The notes beneath the pieces were generated by a model, which saw only the letters and a list, made by a program, of their open reading frames with translations, was not told the DNA's origin and ran no database searches. This document shows positions 11,709 through 22,949 of a stretch of DNA of 64,000 nt, in pieces. The translations under genes were made by a program, and so were the position numbers. Every line of letters starts with the position of its first letter. Within the stretch, counting starts at the first letter, position 1. This DNA comes from Hordeum vulgare subsp. vulgare (taxonomy: Eukaryota; Streptophyta; Magnoliopsida; Poales; Poaceae): the NCBI RefSeq assembly GCF_904849725.1, contig NC_058523.1, positions 339,863,948 through 339,927,947 of the forward strand. The letters run 5' to 3'.

Positions 11709-14700
11709 GTAAGTCACATCTTGTGTTTTGCCTCTCCTGACTAAGTCAACATAGCTCAAAAATTAGGACCAATTAAAACTTTTTGCGTTCTTGTGTTGCT
11801 TGAATTGATTGTTGATCGCTTGTTTGCTTGCTTGTGTTTTAAATCACAAAAATTCCTCCTACTCTCTAGACTCATCTTCTTGATCCAAATCTTTGCCCAT
11901 TGATCATACCATGTGAATATGACTTATAACCATTTTTACAAAATATTGTTCTGACCAAAAAGCATTTATTTGATTTAAGCTTTCAAAAACCCCTGAATTA
12001 AGGTTTGTACTACAAGTCCTCAAATCAGGAGAAATATTTTGCGCCAAATATTTTATTTGGATCCTATTATCAAAAAGACTTCCCAAAACCACAAAACTAT
12101 TATTTTAAAAGTTATTTTTCTATTTTATTTAAATACCTTTTTCTAAGGCCAAATATGGTCTTTTATAGTGGCAAATTATTTTCATGTTTCCAAAATATTT
12201 GAGAAACATTAGGGAAACTGAGTGGACATATATTTTCCATATACAAGAGTTTCAACACATGGTCATGTTCAAAATATTGGAAAAAAACTTCAAAACCTTT
12301 TCTGTGTATTTCAAGTATTTAAATATTTCTATAAGAAATATTCTCAAATAATTCCAGTAAAATTCTAGCATGTCACACATGATATATGTGATGATCTTGC
12401 TAAGTTTCATCTCAATCCAAGTTTATTTGATTCACCAAAATATTACAAAACCCTCACTATCCACATCCAAACTTGAGCAACTTTACACTGCCAAGTGTCT
12501 TCACTTATTGTCAAACTTTTGTGGACATGTTCTAATACTCTAATAATGCATGCACACCAAGCGGTGCATCAAGGAGAACAAATCCACTTGTCCAAATCCC
12601 CTCAAACCCATCGGTGTTGATTTCTAGAATTGGGACATTTTACATTATCAAGTTTCTCCACATAGTCCCAAACTTTTTGGGCATGCTCTAATCACAAAAT
12701 GATGCCACCACACCAAGTGGTGCATTAGGGAGATTAGGTTTGCATGGCTATACCAAAGGAAATCCATTTCTATCCATTTCTAGGGTTTATCAAGTTTACA
12801 TTGTCAAGTTTCACTATATAATCTCACAATTGGTGATCACGGCCAAATGGTCTAACCATTTACCCCTAGTAAATATTAGGTCCATTGGATACTCCTAAAT
12901 GCCCTAGTACAGAATCAAACACCTTTATCCACAAGCTTGTGGACAAGAGAAGTTGACCCAAAAAGATTCCCCTTGCCTCCAACTTTTTGCCACAATATGT
13001 TATGACCCTACTTTACCTCCAGAAACTTTCCTATGGCCTCTGCTCAATTATTGGTCGGTAAAACCCCTCAAATTAACCATTTGGACAGCATGGGCATGCC
13101 TCTCTTTCCCCTCTCCTTCCATTCTACTAATGCAGCTGCCCCCAAACTTTACCACGACACCGTTTGCATTCTAATTCACCAAACCAAATACCAAAGATGG
13201 CATGCTCATGTGGAAAATATGAGCAAACCATGTAAAAATATATTTTTGCACCAAATGTACCTTTGAACTGTCAGTTCTAGCTCCCCTCATCTCCTTGAGA
13301 TTAAACTTGGTGGTTATGTATTCCTTGCATAGCTAGGGCCACTTGACAAGGTTTCATCCCTAATTCCCTCCAGTACAAACCCTTTTGCTAACCCCCATGT
13401 TTTTTGCCACAAACTTAACCTTAGTCAAAAACCCATTCACCGAGCCACATATGGATCCAAACTCCACCATCACCCTTTACCATGCATGCCTCACATGCTA
13501 GACAACCTTTGGCCAAACAAATGAATCTCTGGATGCAAGTGGGCATGGTGACTGTCAGAATCGGGGCTCCGTAGACCCAGAAAGGTTCGAACACTGGGGT
13601 CTGCTCGCCCTCCTGCTTTGTTCTGCCTCTCAACCTTACGGTGACTCTTCGATGGCTCGAATTAAGGAATATGAATAAGAACACACGCGCAGTTTTACCC
13701 AGGTTCAGGCCACCTTGCGGTGTAAATCCATACTCCTGCTTGTCTTGATTGCTTGTGGAAGAGAGAGAAAGTACAAGGTGGGTTCTTGCCATAAGGGAGT
13801 CGATGCCCTTCTATTGAAGCTGGGCCTCCCTCTTAACCAAGCCCTGGTCCTCTCCCCCCCTTCGAAACACTCGGCGTGAAGGGTTGCCACGGTGGCCATT
13901 TTGAAAGGGGACAGGAATGCGGTCCATCGTGACAAAAGTGGTCTTGGCGTGCCAAAGTCTTCGCCGTGACACACTGGTGGGCTCAGGGGTGACCTTCGTC
14001 CTGTCGAGCCCCCAACCTTCGTCCTCTTGCACAAAATGGAAAGCCTTTGGGGGTTACTTTGGGAGCCCGACAGCTGGCCTCTCTGTCTGTGCCCGCTGGC
14101 ACCGCTCCTCCACCGTCTACACAGCCTGCGTCACCCATGTGAAGATGCACGGTCACGAGATCCTAACTGGTTGACCTTGATGAGCCCACCAGGCGAGGGC
14201 CTCAAGGGTGGCCTCGGGATGCCCCCTTGTAGCGAACGGCCTCACGCGGTCCTTGACAATGATCCTCCGGCACTTGCCTCGTGAGGCGAGGGCCCTCACC
14301 AGGATCTTGCTTGTTGGGCCCGCCGACAAGCCAAATGAACCCTGTGTAGCACATTGCGCATAGGGCCGCAGGCCAACGGGCCTGGGTACCCCTAGTTCCA
14401 GAGGCCCGATAGTGACGACACCTCTAACCTGCAAAAGAGGCGCTATGTAATTTGCCTATACCTGATAGCTCGCTGCTGGCCTTGGCAGGGTGCCCACTCG
14501 CACCACGATATGACCATCGACCTCCCACACCCCTTGACAAGGCCAACTTGCCTCTAGAATGGTTTTGTCACACGTGCTCTCCATTCCCGAGAGCATCCGA
14601 GGCTCACCCGAGCCCTACCTCGTCGCCCTGCTATCTCTACCTCTCCCCGAGCTCAATCTCGTGCCCTAGGCCACTCCTCTCACTCCAAAAGATTCCCCTG

Positions 14701-16202
14701 GCTAGGCCATTAGAGCTCCCGAGCTCTACTCCTTCCCTCTTGGCCACCATGGCACCGCCTCGACCATGGTCAAATTAGCGATGCCTGCCTCTCCCCCCTT
14801 TGAAATGCACTCGAGCACCCCCCCCTCTGCCACACTGCTCCCCCCGAGCCCCACTTCCTCTCTCCATGCCCTCGGGGTCGTTCCAGGAACGCTAGCGGCA
14901 GCCTCCGCCATGGCCGAAGTCGTGCTGGACCACGACCTCCCCCGGGGCAAAGGGCAACCCAGTCGGGTGCCGCAAGCCCTCCTGAGTGCGCCGGTGGCCG
15001 GAGCACCGCCGGAGGTGGATGGTGTCATCGGTGGGAGTACCACCGCGGGTCGGCTCCGCCTTCCCATGCTCCCTCTAAGGCCGAACGGGAGGCGAGGGAA
15101 GAACCACCATGCGGGCCCCGCCCGTCGCCCGGAGACCAGGCCACTAACGAGTGGGTCTCCCCCTTTTTTAAACTAGAAACAGGAGTGGTCGGAAGCCACC
15201 ATCGCGAGGGATTGGCGTAATCCTCTCACGCGCTATCGACGTCACCGCGACCCCGCGCAGCTGGGTCGGCCTAATCCATTTTTCTGCTATAATTCGCTGA
15301 GTGCATGGTTGGTCCATTAGGTAAACCTTTTTCAGTTTTGCTTTTGCAGAAACTTGTAACCCCTCTACAAAATTCATAATATCTCCAAAATTGATGATTC
15401 AAAACCCTAGATGTTTCAAAAATCTTATCCTATCCAAATATGTGCATTGCACATTTTTCCACCAAACTTTCCTACAGTTTTTAAATTCAAACTCAAATTT
15501 AGACTACTAAAGCCCTCCTTAGAAAATTCCTAGAGAGTCCAAATAAACTCCAAATGGAGTGATTCCAATTTCTAGGTACTCCAAAAATCATCCCCTATTT
15601 ATCTAGCTATGGTCAACATTGTTCCTATGCTATGTTTTTATTGGATCAAATCAATAGCTCTTTTTCCCATTTAAATCACCTTAGTAAATTCATAGGAAAT
15701 TCATTCCAACTCCAAATCTGGTGAAACCAGTTCCTAAATTCTTCTAAAATAATGCCTGTTTTAATGAGTGCCTCCAATCAATTTTATGAAAATATTTTGT
15801 GTAGTCTTCTCGTAGGCCAAGTAATGCCTCCATTTCGACTATTAAAAAATCCATTGTGATCCAAATCCATTAGAACAAACCTTAGGTATTTTTCTTAGGA
15901 TCAGGAGTGTCCAAGAAAAATAAAAATCCTATTTATAGAGCACTTATATTTGTTTGTGATTGCTTATTGTGGTTGTTTCCGACGATAGTTAACGAAGTAG
16001 ACGAAGTGCTCTGAGTTGGACGAGAAGCTCGTGAAGACCTCGAAGACCTTGTGGAACGAGAAAAGCATCCCTTTAACCATGACTTGAAACTATTTCCTGC
16101 ATGTCATATATCACTTCCTTCCGATGCATTGAATCATGAATCGGTAACCCCCGTGGTGGGTTACCGTTGTTACTCTCCTTGTTGATACATGCACTAAGCA
16201 TG
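11709..16202 (+). repeat. 3' LTR of the long-LTR element, truncated
   Basis: From 12970 it matches the 5' LTR, with the solo LTR at 13553-14411 as an extra block. The match ends at AAGCATGA (16195-16202). The 5' LTR continues CCTAACTTCC while this copy continues TCCTGGGAGC, which belongs to a CACTA gene. About 1.3 kb of LTR end, including the terminal CA, is missing. The first 1.26 kb (11709-12969) is AT-rich and unique in the window. Confidence 0.7.
13553..14411. mobile_element. solo LTR with GTGAC target duplication
   Basis: An 859-bp block starting TGTCAGAATCGGGG and ending GGCCCGATA is flanked by GTGAC on both sides (13548-13552 and 14412-14416). The 5' LTR of the host element shows the uninterrupted site near 4558-4575 (GGTGACCACACCTCTAACC). 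The termini are inverted-repeat-like, with the expected terminal CA mutated to TA. It has the 'TTTACCCAGGTTCAGGCCACC' style of Triticeae gypsy LTRs, no coding region and no second LTR. A solo LTR left by recombination is the best reading. I cannot name the family. Confidence 0.8.
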
Positions 16203-17494
16203 ATCCTGGGAGCACTACCAGGCGGCCCAGGCCCCGCTGGAGGAGATTATCAATGGTGTGTTGTGTCACACGAGGGTCGAGATGGTGATCAACAGATTTT
16301 GGGTAATTTTTCCTTTTACACAATCTAAAATTAACAATATAGCTAGTTATTGTACTAATCAGTGTTGTCTCATTTGATTGCGGACCTTTTACAGGTGTGA
16401 GGAGGGATATGAGGAGGCAGTGGCCAATGTTATCGAGGCCGAGTGCAAGTGGCTATTACAGAACTTACGCTATGAGGCTCGGTCGCAGGCTGTTCGAGAC
16501 TACTACATCATGCGAAGTTGTGCCGTGGAAAGAAGGGCAAGAAGTTGTGCCGTGGAAAGCATCTGAAGAAGGAGCAATACATGAAGGTAATTACCTATTC
16601 TTAAGGCCTTGTACGTTGTTTTATTGACTTGATTCGTAGGCGTAGCGCTCAAATTTCTCCTTACTAACTTATAGGTGCCCTCGAGATGGTGTGTGGATGA
16701 GTGGTGCATAGGCCACTGGCAAGCCGTCCACGACAATGCGAAGGAACGGCATGCCCAAATGGTTGCCGTGGCACACCATCAAGGCAGTGCGAACTTATTT
16801 CAGTTCGGATGGAACTGGGTATGTCGTTTTCTTCTTGATTCATGCAATTCATTCTTCATTACTCTGTTCCTCTCTTTTAGGCGCATCACAATAAGACGGA
16901 GGTGCCAAAGTTGTATGACCTCTATGGCATGGCCCATACTGCCTCCTACAAGAAGGCCAAGGCATTCTTTGAGACTGGCCTCGATCGTCCAGAGAAGTTC
17001 ACCAACATATCCTCCCACCACAAGCTCATGAGATACAAGGATGAGGGGAAGAAGAGGAGAGGGGAGGACTTTAACCCGAGCCAAGAACCTTTGGATACAG
17101 AGCTGGTGATGATATCTGGTGGTGGGAGGCCCCATGGCTCGATAGCCATTGGAGGTGGGCTGATACGTTGTCCTCTCACTCTCCCGGAGATCAAGGCGTG
17201 CGAGATGAGCTCCTATCCTGAGATATGGCCTGGTCCATGGCCAGTCGATCTCGCCATCGAGGTTAGTTATACAGACTCAGAAAACTTTCATCCATTACAT
17301 TGTGTGTGTGGCCATCGATGATTACAATGCTAATGAGGAGTGGTGTTGCAGGTTGCTCTTTAGAAAGAGCGAGCGGCAACCCAGACGCTTCTAGAGGAGA
17401 GGGACACGGCCGTGAAGGAAACACGACTCAGTTGTTGGAGGAGGAGATGGCATGGAATGAGGCGGCTAACCGGGCCATGTACGATCTCCTTGTG
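16203..17494 (+). pseudogene. CACTA ORF2-like gene (En/Spm, Transposase_24-like), broken
   Basis: Five exon-like blocks are bounded by GT/AG: 16203-16302, 16395-16586, 16675-16818, 16881-17261 and 17352-17494. The product carries W-x-D-x-W and VAHHQGSANLFQFGWNW (exon 3), then HNKTEVPKLYDLYGMAHT and a long helical segment (exon 4). These are the hallmarks of the plant CACTA-associated protein often annotated Ptta/En/Spm, which is thought to bind subterminal repeats during transposition. Damage: the start is missing; exon 2 shifts frame near 16511-16514 and holds a 27-bp in-frame tandem duplication (GAAGTTGTGCCGTGGAAAG at 16514 and 16541); exon 5 has an early stop (17358-17366 region) and a shift. 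The next intron starts GTAAGT at 17495 and received the WHAM-like element. Confidence 0.75.
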
Positions 17495-17565
17495 GTAAGT
17501 TTCTTTTTTAGATTATCCAAATCATGCATGTAATTTCCGTTTCATTACTAAATGATATGACTGAC

Positions 17566-19261
17566 TGATACGTCTGCATCGTATCGACTTTTCCAAACTC
17601 TTTTGCCCTTGTTTTGGACTCTAATTTGCATGATTTGAATGGAACTAACCTGGACTGACGCTGTTTTCAGCAGAATTGCCTTGGTGTTATTTTTGTGCAG
17701 AAATCAAAGTTCTCCAAACGTCCTGAAAATTTACGGGGAGTAGTTTCGGAAAATATGAAAAAAATCTGCGCCAAGTTCCACCTGAGGGGGTGGGCCAGTG
17801 GGCCACAAGCCCTGGCTCCGCCACCACCCCCTGGTGGCGGTGGGCAGGCTTGTGGGGCCCACACGGCTCTGCCGCCCCCAACCTCAGGTCTATAAGGTCC
17901 CTTTCGTCCCAGAAAAAATAAAAAGAGAAGTTTTCGTTGTGTTTGCGATACGGAGCCGCCGCCACCACCTGTTCTTCATCTGGAGGGCAGATCTGGAGTC
18001 CGTCTTGGGCTCTGGAGAGGGGAAATCGTCGCCATCGTCATCATAAACCTTCTTCCCTCTCCAATTCCATGAAGCTCTTCGTCATTCGTGAGTAATCTAT
18101 TTGTAGGCTCGCTGGGCCGTGATGAGTAGGATGAGATCTATCATGTAATCGAGTTAGTTTTGATGGGGATTGATCCCTAGTATCCACTATGTTTTGAGAG
18201 TGATGTTGCTACTACTTTGCCATGCTTAATACTTGTCACTAGGGCCCGAGTGCCATGATTTCAGATCTGAAATTATTATGTTGTCACCAATATATGTGTG
18301 TTTTAGATCCGATCTTGCAAGTTGTAGTTACCTACTATGTGTTATGATCCGGCAACCCCGGACTGACAATAACCGGAACCACTCCCGGTGATGACCATAG
18401 TTTGAGGAGTTCATGTGTTCACCAAGTGCTAATGCGTTGGTCTGGTTCTTTATTAAAAGGAGAACCTTAATATCCCGTAGTTTCCTTTTGGACCCCGCTG
18501 CCACGGGAGGGATGGACAATAGATGTCATGCAAGTTCTTTTCCCTAAGCACGTATGACGACACACGGAATGCATGCCTACATCACATTGACGAACGAGAG
18601 CTAGCCACATATCTCTCCGTGTTATAACTGTTGCATGATGAATATCATCCAAACAAATCACCGACCCATTGCCTACGAGTTTGTCCTACTGCTACTGTTA
18701 CTTGTCTTGCTTTGCTACTTCTGTTACTACTGTTGCTGCTGATGTTACTTGTCTTGCTCTGCTGCTACTGATGCTACTACTGTCGCTTGCTACTGTTGCT
18801 ACTTGCTACTGCTGTCACTACTGCTTTTCCTTGCCGCTGCCATTACTCGTTACACTGCTGCTACCTACTACAATCTTGATCGCTGGTCGTTGACGGGAAC
18901 TGACAATTTCCGTCAACGAAGCAACTTGGCGCCATTGATACAATCGTTAGGAATAGTCTGTCGTCAACACATCGTTTATGACACCGTTGTTATCATACTA
19001 CTTTGCTACTGATACTTTGCTTGCAGATACTAATCTTTCAGGTGTGGTTGAATCTGACGCATTCAACTGCTAATACTTGAGAGTATCCTCTCACCTCCTG
19101 TCTAGCTAACAAACAAGTTTGGGCCGAATACTCTACCCTCGAAAACTTCTATGATCCCACGCGCTGGTGGGCCGTCAACAACATTCTTCTAGTTTCGATT
19201 GCTGGAGAGTGCTAGCAGCATTCTTCTGGTGCCGTTGCAAGGGGAAGAATAGTTGACATCA
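17566..19261 (+). repeat. 5' LTR of the WHAM-like element
   Basis: Starts TGATACGTCTGC and ends GTTGACATCA, 1696 bp. It includes a hairpin and TATA box (17803-17897), a splice-donor-like GTGAGT after TTCGTCATTC (about 18089), and a TACTG/TTGCTG-rich stretch (18686-18870). By eye it differs from the 3' LTR by scattered substitutions and a few small indels, so the insertion is not very recent. Confidence 0.93.
17803..17897 (+). promoter_or_regulatory. LTR core promoter: hairpin then TATA box
   Basis: The hairpin 17803-17855 has outer CCACAAG/CTTGTGG arms and a perfect inner CCGCCACCA/TGGTGGCGG stem around a C-rich loop. TATAAGG follows at 17891-17897. The 3' LTR repeats the arrangement at 26199-26293. 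Confidence 0.6.
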
Positions 19262-19271
19262 AGCATTTTTC

Positions 19272-19288
19272 TAGCGCCGTTGCCGGGG
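19272..19288 (+). other. primer-binding site, tRNA-Asp type
   Basis: TAGCGCCGTTGCCGGGG matches the complement of the plant tRNA-Asp 3' end with one change (TAG for TGG). It starts 11 bases after the LTR. Confidence 0.85.
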
Positions 19289-19339
19289 AGGTATTTCTAT
19301 ATTCTCTGAGACACTTGGGATTTATATCTGCTAATCATT

Positions 19340-22147
19340 ATGAAGAATCTGAAAGATCCGAAGACCAAAGTCTTGCCCTCAACTACGAGGGGAGGTAAGG
19401 AATTGCCATCTAGCTCTGCACTTGATTCACCTTCAGTTATGAGTAAGTTTGCGACATCACCTCCTGCTAGAAATCTTGATATGTCGCCTATGCTTGATGA
19501 TGCTTATGATGCTACTGCTAGAGATGCTATGCTTGATACTATGCCTGATGCTATGCTTGATATTGCTAGAGATGCTATGCTTGATACTACTAGAGATGCT
19601 ATGCCTGATGATACTATGCTTGATACTATGCCTGATGCTATGCCTGATATTGCTAGAGATGCTATGCTTGATACTGCTAGAGATGCTATGCTTGATACTG
19701 CTTTGCCTGATGATGCTAGAGATGATATTTTGCCTGATGATGCTATGCCAGATACTGCTAGAGATACTACTTTGCCTGATATACCTGAGGGTTACGTTAT
19801 GGAGGGAGAGATAGCTGAGGATTTTCTTGCGTGTAAGGATGCCTATGACGCTGAGAAATTACTTCTCAAGTGGAAGGAAAAATCTTGGGAAGCTAGGATG
19901 AAATATGACCCGAAGTTTGCCACTTCACCTATCTTTATCACCGATAAGGATTATGAATTCTCTGTCGATCCTGAGATAATCTCTCTAGTCGAATCTAATC
20001 CTTTTCACGGTTATGAGTCTAAGACGGTCGTAGCCCATCTTGCCAAACTACACGATATAGCCACCCTTTTCACTAATGAGGAGAAGATCTGCCACTACTA
20101 TATCCTTAAGCTGTTTCCTTTCTCTCTAAAGGATGATGCTAAAGCCTGGTTCACCTCTCTTGCTCCTGGATGTGTGAGTAGTCCCCAGGAGATGGTCTAT
20201 TACTTCTCTGAGAAATATTTCCCTGCCCATAAGAACCAAGCTGCCTTGTAGGAAATATACAACTTTGCTCAACTCCAAGAAGAGAGTCTCCCACAAGCTT
20301 GGGGGAGGCTCGTCCAGCTACACAATGCTTTGCCTGATCACCCTCTTAAGAAGAACGAGATACTTGATATCCTCTATAACAGACCTACCGATGCCTCTAG
20401 AGACCACCTAGATAGTTGTGCCGGTTGTGTTTTTAGGGAACGAACTGTAGAACAAGTTGAGACCCTACTGAATAACATCTTGATCAACAACAATGCTTGG
20501 AATATTCCCGAACCACCTCCTAAGCCAACTTCAAAGAAAAGAGATATTCTATTCCTCAGTCCTGTAGATATGCAAGAAGCCAAGAAATCCATGCAAGAGA
20601 AAGGCATTAGATCTGAAGATGTCAAAAATCTACCACCTATCGAAGAGATCCATGGTCTCGATAACCCGATACAGGTAGTAGAAGTGAATTCTCTGCGTAG
20701 GTTTGATGAGAGTAATATTCCTTTTGATAAACCTGCTAGCCTATGCTTTGATGAATTTGACAACTTTGTTGCCAAACAACAGAGTTTCAATGATTATGTT
20801 AGCATACATTTGGAACAAAGTACTCGTATGCTTAGCCATTTAAGTGCTTGTGTAGACAGAAATGTCAATGATCTGAAGCTTCTGAGTAAACATGCCTCTA
20901 TGATTACTACTCAGGTAGAACAAGTACTTAAAGCTCAGAATGACTTGCTCAATGAATTAAATGACAACTCTGTCAGAGTCATTACTAGAGGAGGCAAAAT
21001 GACTCAGGAACCTTTGTATCTTGAAGGTCATCCTAAGAGAATTGATCAAGATTCTCAAGGAATCAATGCTGATACACCCAGTCATCCTAAGGAGAACAAG
21101 AAGGATGATAGAAACCTACACACCAGTTCACCAAATACTGTCACACCTGAAGAACCTAATGATATTTCCGCGTCTGATGCAGAAACACAATCTGGTGATG
21201 AACATGAACCTGGTGACAATATGGACAGTGATGTTCATAATAATGGTCAACCTAGCAATGATGAGGATGTGGAGATTGAACCTACGGTTTATCCTGATAA
21301 CCCACAACCTAAGAAATACGATAAGAATGACTTCACTGCTACGAAGCATGGTAACGAAAGAGAGCCATGGGTTCAGAGACCTATGCCCTTTCCTCCTAAG
21401 CCATCCAAGAAAAAGGATGATGAGGATTTTGAGCGCTTCGTTGAGATGATAAGACCCATCTTTCTGCAGATGCGGTTAACTGATATGCTCACGATGTCTC
21501 CATATGCCAAGTACATGAAAGATATCGTGACTAATAAACGGAAGATACCAGATCTTGAGATCTCCACCATGCTTGCCAATTATACTTTTAAAGGTGGAAC
21601 TCCTAAGAAACTTGGTGATCCCGGAGTGCCCACTATACCTTGCTCCATTAAAGGAAACTACGTAAGAACTGCCTTATGTGACCTTGGAGCCAGTGTTAGT
21701 GTTATGCCGCTCTATCTTTATCGTAGACTTGAATTGGATAAGTTGACACCCACTGAAATTTCTCTGCAAATGGCCAACAAATCAACTGCTTTCCCTATCG
21801 GCATTTGCGAGGATGTGCCTGTTGTGGTTGGTAACACCACTATCTTAACAGACTTTGTTATCTTGGATATTCCCGAGGATGATGCCATGGCTGTCATTCT
21901 CGAAAGACCCTTTTTAAACATTGCAGGGGCTGTTATAGATTGCAACAAAGGCAATGTCACTTTCCATGTCAACGGTAATGAGCACACTGTGCACTTTCCG
22001 AAGAAACGATATCAAATACATTGCATCAATGCTATCGAAAAGACTTCATCGATTCTTATTGGGAGATTTGAATGCCCTATTCCTCGTGTCAAGATGAAGT
22101 ATGATTTGCTTGTTGGGGAGATACATATCCCCATTGAGGTGACTTAG
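19340..22147 (+). pseudogene. gag: gag-protease polyprotein with one in-frame stop
   Basis: One reading frame runs from ATG 19340 to TAG 22147, broken only by TAG at 20249-20251, where relatives have Gln (CAG to TAG). Residues about 50-150 are a low-complexity repeat of DAMLDT/ARDAMPD units. Residues about 160-330 form the retrotransposon gag core, with FPFSLKDDAKAWFTSL just before the stop. After the stop come NFAQLQEESLPQAWGRLVQL (gag continuation), a helical and acidic linker, and a retropepsin-like protease with the catalytic DLGAS motif near 21680-21695 and an I-L-G-like flap segment (AVILERPFL) near 21890-21915. No zinc knuckle and no reverse transcriptase follow. It would make the particle shell and process it. 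The start lies about 50 bases past the primer site. Confidence 0.87.
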
Positions 22148-22375
22148 TGGCTATTCGAAAATTCTCCGTTCTCTCTTGCGATTCGAGAAGGTTTTGTCAT
22201 GAGGACTTGATCAACCCCATTGACACATTTCTTTCGATGACCATGAAACGGATGAGTCAAAGAGTCACATACCTCTGTTTTAAGCTTTCATTTTCTATCG
22301 CTTAGAAGAAAAATGATAGAATTAGTTTAGTTTTTCCCTGTTTTCTGTTTTAGCGTCCCGGAGAAAAATATCTCG

Positions 22376-22640
22376 AAAATAAAAGTTCTCCGATGGTCCT
22401 GAAAATTTAGTATGATTTTTTCCGGAATTTTTGAAAATTTTGGGCCTAAGAGCTGGCCTGGGGGCCGAACCAGTGGACCACAAGCCCTGCCACCGCCACC
22501 TACCCCTGGTGGCGGAGAACAAGCTTGTGGAACCCACAGGGACCCCCCTCCAGTCATTCCAGCTCCCAGCCTCTTCTTCCACCTCCAGAAAAAATTGTTT
22601 CGCAGCTCAAACCCGTGTTCTTGCTCATTTGGCTATGATT
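22376..22640 (+). promoter_or_regulatory. internal LTR-like segment upstream of the env-position ORF
   Basis: This segment repeats, in the same order, landmarks of the element's own LTR (17700-17960): AAAGTTCTCC, GTCCTGAAAATTTA, a TTTC-CGGA block, the hairpin CCACAAG...CTTGTGG with an inner CCGCCACC/GGTGGCGG stem (22478-22530), and AGAAAAAAT downstream. It is much diverged from the LTR, so it is old. A donor-like GGTAAGTGAC follows at about 22699 and the ORF begins at 22950. It could be a second promoter and leader for that ORF; no clear TATA box is present. Confidence 0.6.
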
Positions 22641-22949
22641 TTCGATTTCCTTGCTCAAAGCACCATTCTCCGAATGGTTTTGGGGAAATTACTCCTTGGT
22701 AAGTGACTCCTCCATTGGTCCAATTAGTTTTTGCTCTAGTGCTTTATCCTTCGCGAATTCTTGCTACCTTGGTGACCCAGTTCTTGAGCTAGAAATGTTG
22801 ATTTTAGCTGGTCCCAAGTAGTTTTAGCGCGTAATACGGTCTCTAGGCACTAGTAGGAGTAGTTGCTTCAAGTTGGGTTCATCCTTATTCACTTTTCTTT
22901 CGAAGTCTCTAAAAATTTCAGAATTTTTCAGAGCTAGAAAAGGGAAAAG

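Larger units (their letters stand above)
3979..16202 (+). mobile_element. decayed long-LTR gypsy element (Sukkula/LARD-like, Tekay-related)
   Basis: The block 3979-6354 is clearly similar to 12970-16202 once the solo LTR there is removed, in the same order and orientation. These are two LTRs. The first ends near 7672 beside a tRNA-iMet-type primer site. A GGGGACGAGATTCTT segment marks the polypurine end near 11708. Adding pieces gives LTRs of roughly 5 kb around an interior of about 4 kb. That matches the Triticeae large-derivative plan, but a reverse transcriptase relic at 10474 suggests a decayed coding element instead. The left LTR is cut by the Sabrina-type insertion. The right LTR stops at 16202, about 1.3 kb short. 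Confidence 0.72.

Noticed and set aside
18669..19012. Leu/Cys/Tyr-rich ORFs in the WHAM-like LTR
   Set aside because: They come from a TACTG/CTGTTG low-complexity stretch within the LTR and are not conserved as frames in the other LTR.
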